From NCBI GenBank assembly GCA_025454955.1, contig JALONL010000004.1:1-64000 (forward strand): a DNA stretch of 64,000 bases, in the 5' to 3' direction. A model generated the notes under the pieces. It was given only the letters and a program-made list of their open reading frames with translations. It was not told the DNA's origin and did not search any database. Of the stretch, positions 60,692 to 64,000 are shown piece after piece. The stretch's first letter is position 1; each line of letters begins with the position of its first letter. The DNA comes from Bacteroidia bacterium. Lineage in GTDB: Bacteria; Bacteroidota; Bacteroidia; Palsa-965. A program made the position numbers and the translations under genes.

Positions 60692-63001
60692 ATGTTCAGC
60701 CAACCTCGCATAAGCATTCTGCTGTTTGCTTTACTTATTTATAATTTGCTTGCCGGACAGAACGAGAAAGTGGGAGTGGTATTAAGCGGCGGCGGCGCAT
60801 CGGGTCTTGCACATATTGGTGTGCTCAAAGCACTCGAAGAAGACAGTATTCCCATCGACTATATCTGCGGCACATCAATGGGTGCGCTGGTGGGTTGCCT
60901 CTACTCTATTGGTTATACTCCCACAGAAATTGAGGCACTAATTCTCACCGAAGATTTCCGCAACTGGGCCACAGGAACGGTAAAGCCCGACGATATTTTT
61001 TATTTCAAACGCAAGGAGGATAATGCGTCGTGGATTACGTTCAAACTTTCAATCGACACCACGCTTTCCACCAGTTTGCCCACCAATGTAATTTCGCCGG
61101 TACAAATTGATTTCGGGCTCATGCAGATGACGGCCGGAGCCACGGCCGCATCGGGCGGGAACTTCGACAGTTTGTTTATTCCCTTCCGCTGTGTGGCTTC
61201 CGATATTGCTTCAAAACAATCGGTGGTATTCCGAAACGGCGATCTGGGCGAATCGGTGCGGGCATCCATGTCGTACCCGTTTTACCTCAAGCCCATACGT
61301 GTAAACGGCAAACTGCTTTTCGACGGCGGTTTGTACAACAATTTCCCGTCGAATGTAATGTATGCCGATTTCTTCCCCGACTTTATTGTAGGCAGCAATG
61401 TGGCCACGGCATTTCCCAACCCCGACGAAGACAACCTCGTATCGCAGATTCGCGCCATGCTCACCAGCCGCACCGATTTCGATCCGAAATGCGAAAACGG
61501 CATTGTAGTGGAGCCCAATGCCGACTGGATCGGTCTTTTCGAGTTCGATAATCCTAAGCGTGTAATTGACAGCGGCTACGTAGCTACCAAACGCCGCATG
61601 AGCGAAATAAAAGTGAATGTAAAACGCCGTAGCAGCAGCAACGATCTCGCCCGGCGCAGGGCAATTTTCAAAGCCAAAAAGCCCAATATTGTTTTCGACC
61701 GCATCGAAATTCAGGGGCAGGGACTGAAAAAAAATCAGCGCATTTATGTAAACCGCCTTCTCCGCCGTCCCGGCGAATACATTTCCATTGAAGCATTGAA
61801 ACCCGGCTACATGCGCCTTGCCGCCGACGATAAAATCATGCAGATTTTTCCCAAGGCATTCTACAACAAAAACAGCGGCTACTACGACCTGAGTCTCACC
61901 ATAAAAAAAGAGAAAAAACTCTTTACGCAGTTTGGAGGAAACTTCTCCAACCGGCCAATAAACATGGGATTTGTAGGCTTGCAGTACAATTTACTTGGCA
62001 ACCCTTCAACCAGTTTGCAGGGCAATGTATATTTCGGCAAGCTGTACAGTTCGGCCCGTGTGGCGGCGCGTATCGACTTTCCTACAAGGTTGCTGGTGTA
62101 TCTCGAACCGGGCTTTACCTGGAATCGTTTGGATTATTTCAGAAGCAGTCCGGCTTTTTTCGAAGATACTAAGCCCGCTTATCTTATTCATCTCGACCGG
62201 ATGAGTGAAATAAACGCAGGAATTCCGGTAAACAACAAAGGCCGTTTAATAGTAGGTGTAAGCCTTTCGTTTAACCGCGACCTGTACTACCAGACCGACG
62301 ATTTCACTTCGGCCGATACGGTTGACCGCACCGATTTCAGGGTAGGTTCTACGCGACTATACTACGAGCGCAATACGTTAAATCGCAAGCAATACGCCTC
62401 GCAGGGCACATACTTTGCCATACGCGCCCGCTATATTCAGGGCGAAGAGCTTTATGTGCCCGGCTCCACAGCGGTTATTCCCTCGCCTTTCAGGGCCGTA
62501 CACAGCTGGGTGCAGATACGTATTACCTACGACACCTACTTCAAGGAGCGCGGACGCTGGCGTTTGGGCTTTCTGGGTGAAGCAGTGTATTCGTCGCAGC
62601 CATTTTTCAGCAACTATACAGCCACACTGCTCAGCGCACCCGAGTTTCAGCCTACGCCCGAAAGCCGCACCTACTTTCTGCCGCAATTCAGGGCGCACCA
62701 GTTTGCAGCGGTGGGTTTGAAAAGCATTTTCCTGCTCCGCAAAACGATCGACCTGCGCATAGAAGGCTACAGTTTTATGCCCTATCAGGCCATTATCCAG
62801 CAGGCCGATAATACGGCAGCTTATGCGGCACCGCTCACCTTAAATGATTTCAACTACATTGCCATGGCTGCGGTAGTATGGCATTCACCGCTGGGGCCGG
62901 TGAGTTTCAGCGTGAATCATTACAGCAACAATGGCGATCAGCCGTTCAGTTTCCTCTTTCATTTCGGCTACATCATTTTCAACCGCAAGGCGCTCGACTG
63001 A
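60692..63001 (+). CDS. Patatin-like phospholipase fused to a BamA-type barrel
   Basis: A 769-residue exported protein. Signal peptide, then a patatin domain: oxyanion GGGASG (about residue 34), nucleophile GTSMG, and the catalytic Asp in FDGGLYNNFPS. A POTRA-like segment (VFDRIEIQGQGLKKNQRIYV) and a C-terminal outer-membrane beta-barrel follow, as in PlpD. It would hydrolyse phospholipids after crossing or in the outer membrane (type Vd-like). Confidence 0.92.
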   Translation: MFSQPRISILLFALLIYNLLAGQNEKVGVVLSGGGASGLAHIGVLKALEEDSIPIDYICGTSMGALVGCLYSIGYTPTEIEALILTEDFRNWATGTVKPDDIFYFKRKEDNASWITFKLSIDTTLSTSLPTNVISPVQIDFGLMQMTAGATAASGGNFDSLFIPFRCVASDIASKQSVVFRNGDLGESVRASMSYPFYLKPIRVNGKLLFDGGLYNNFPSNVMYADFFPDFIVGSNVATAFPNPDEDNLVSQIRAMLTSRTDFDPKCENGIVVEPNADWIGLFEFDNPKRVIDSGYVATKRRMSEIKVNVKRRSSSNDLARRRAIFKAKKPNIVFDRIEIQGQGLKKNQRIYVNRLLRRPGEYISIEALKPGYMRLAADDKIMQIFPKAFYNKNSGYYDLSLTIKKEKKLFTQFGGNFSNRPINMGFVGLQYNLLGNPSTSLQGNVYFGKLYSSARVAARIDFPTRLLVYLEPGFTWNRLDYFRSSPAFFEDTKPAYLIHLDRMSEINAGIPVNNKGRLIVGVSLSFNRDLYYQTDDFTSADTVDRTDFRVGSTRLYYERNTLNRKQYASQGTYFAIRARYIQGEELYVPGSTAVIPSPFRAVHSWVQIRITYDTYFKERGRWRLGFLGEAVYSSQPFFSNYTATLLSAPEFQPTPESRTYFLPQFRAHQFAAVGLKSIFLLRKTIDLRIEGYSFMPYQAIIQQADNTAAYAAPLTLNDFNYIAMAAVVWHSPLGPVSFSVNHYSNNGDQPFSFLFHFGYIIFNRKALD

Positions 63002-63094
63002 TAATTTAGTTGAAGCAGAATTAACCGAACATACGGCAACTAATATCTTGAATCCTTTTTCTCTCTGATATCAGAACAGTTTCTTTGTACTATA

Positions 63095-63640
63095 TTATTT
63101 CATGTTTTCCTTTTGAATTTCTTGTGAAAGCCAATTCACATTCCTCTTATTTCTTCCGAATGAGACAACAGATGTTTGCTTATCAGGATCACAAATACTA
63201 TTGACAAGCAATTTATTTTCATGAAATATTATTGTGATTTGTTCTCCCCAGCTTCCTGAAAAAAAATCAGGCTGAGTTTTCGCTATATATACTTTATCAT
63301 CAACAAATACAGGTATCCATTCCATTTCTGTGGCAACCTTTTCGATTATCATATTCAATTTATCTGATGAAAGTTCAGTTTCGATTACCATAAATTTCAA
63401 TCGTTTGCGCTGAACCATGTAAAACAATATCCCAACTAAAAAACAAACGAGTGAAAAATAAATTGGAGTGCTGTTTATTGGCTTAACTATTCCATCTAAA
63501 TATGCTTTAACAGGAAAAAACACAAACATGAGTCCGGCTATACTCATTATTATTACTATTGAATAATGTGAAGAAGCTTGCCAGAAATCAAGCTTCAAAC
63601 GCTGATTAGCGATAGAATGATAAATACTCTCGGTATTCAT
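63095..63640 (-). CDS. Unknown membrane protein, 181 residues
   Basis: Two hydrophobic segments (about residues 27-45 and 58-76) precede a beta-rich cytoplasmic or periplasmic domain of about 90 residues (MEWIPVFVDDKVYIAKTQ, FFSGSWGEQITIIFHENKLLVNS). No family recognised. AT-rich compared with its neighbours. Confidence 0.65.
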   Translation of the reverse strand: MNTESIYHSIANQRLKLDFWQASSHYSIVIIMSIAGLMFVFFPVKAYLDGIVKPINSTPIYFSLVCFLVGILFYMVQRKRLKFMVIETELSSDKLNMIIEKVATEMEWIPVFVDDKVYIAKTQPDFFSGSWGEQITIIFHENKLLVNSICDPDKQTSVVSFGRNKRNVNWLSQEIQKENMK

Positions 63641-63708
63641 TTGATTATTTTACTGTATCAATTTCTGTAATGAAATTTAATGAGGATATTTATCTCAGAA
63701 ACCTATAC

Positions 63709-64000
63709 TTACCTATCTAGCATAAACTCACCCGTCGCCTTCTCTTTCCCGTTCAATATCACCCCCACTTTATGCAGTCCGGTATAATACTGCCGTGTGG
63801 TAATTACTCTGAAACTATGCTTCTTTAGCACAGCCGTTGAGCTTCCGGCAGCATATTCCTTCTCACTTATTTTAAACACCTTTTTCGAAAACTGCCCGTT
63901 CTTCATTAAAAAGTAAATCGCATACTCAAGCCTTATGGTTTGCGGTTTCCGGCTGGCATTATTTACCGTAAACGACAATTCAAGATGTCCGCCAATTTTC
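63709..64000 (-). CDS. C-terminal part of a probable DNA-alkylation-repair protein (runs off the window)
   Basis: The frame continues past the window edge; 97 codons are visible, reading KIGGHLELSFTVNN and ending FMLDR. The visible part has a small beta domain with LEYAIYFLMKNGQFSKKVFK and HSFRVITTRQYYTGLHKVGVILNGK, which matches my memory of the C-terminal extension of HEAT-repeat DNA alkylation repair enzymes in Bacteroidota. The catalytic HEAT part is outside the window. Confidence 0.6.
   Translation of the reverse strand, partial: KIGGHLELSFTVNNASRKPQTIRLEYAIYFLMKNGQFSKKVFKISEKEYAAGSSTAVLKKHSFRVITTRQYYTGLHKVGVILNGKEKATGEFMLDR

Overview
The window is chromosomal DNA from a Bacteroidota bacterium. 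The evidence is direct: secreted proteins with type IX secretion (T9SS) sorting domains, SprB and SBBP repeats, a fused IcmF-type acyl-CoA mutase, DUF1573 proteins, and the near absence of Shine-Dalgarno sequences. The genus cannot be named from the sequence alone.

Layout. (1) 125-3499: fused acyl-CoA mutase. (2) About 3.95-29.68 kb: an integrated mobile element bounded by an 18-bp perfect direct repeat (3949-3966 and 29664-29681), with a tyrosine recombinase just inside the right end. The repeat lies inside a separate, larger inverted-repeat structure (3811-3888 / 29798-29848), so the element seems to have inserted into a MITE-like palindromic intergenic sequence. (3) 29.8-38.9 kb: envelope and peptidase genes and valS. 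(4) 39.0-44.4 kb: six DUF1573 genes, five of them in one row, with a serine hydrolase and an Lrp-type regulator. (5) 44.4-56.6 kb: an aminotransferase, three T9SS surface proteins, a NamZ/DUF1343 muramidase and a LolE-like permease. (6) 56.6-58.4 kb: a hipBST-type tripartite toxin-antitoxin operon behind seven evenly spaced palindromic operators. (7) 58.5-64 kb: a CBS-domain cystathionine beta-synthase-like enzyme, a BtuF-like protein, a patatin/BamA-type protein and the 3' part of a likely DNA-alkylation-repair gene.

The element is the most unusual part. Its left half carries two T9SS cargo proteins, a structured non-coding region, unknown proteins and an AT-rich module made of a helical-repeat (TPR-like) protein gene diverging from a 22-residue peptide gene that has its own terminator. 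The middle has small DNA-binding proteins and two arrays of a GC-rich motif repeated every 10 bp, in opposite orientations, in front of divergent genes. The right half (16.5-28.1 kb) is a one-direction cassette: small membrane proteins, a transglutaminase-like protein, a 243-residue protein insulated by hairpins, several small beta-rich proteins, a coiled-coil protein, a membrane-anchored annexin-like repeat protein, a peptidoglycan-binding protein, an amidase, a protein with an L,D-transpeptidase-like signature, a Dam-type methylase and a RecA/RadA-like ATPase. Strong terminators split it into short transcription units. I recognised no terminase, portal, tail, conjugation or transposition genes. 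This is the gene set expected of a tailless, possibly membrane-containing provirus or another particle-forming element, but no capsid protein is proved. Some function calls (notably capsid, LD-transpeptidase-like and peptide signalling) are inferences and are marked as such.
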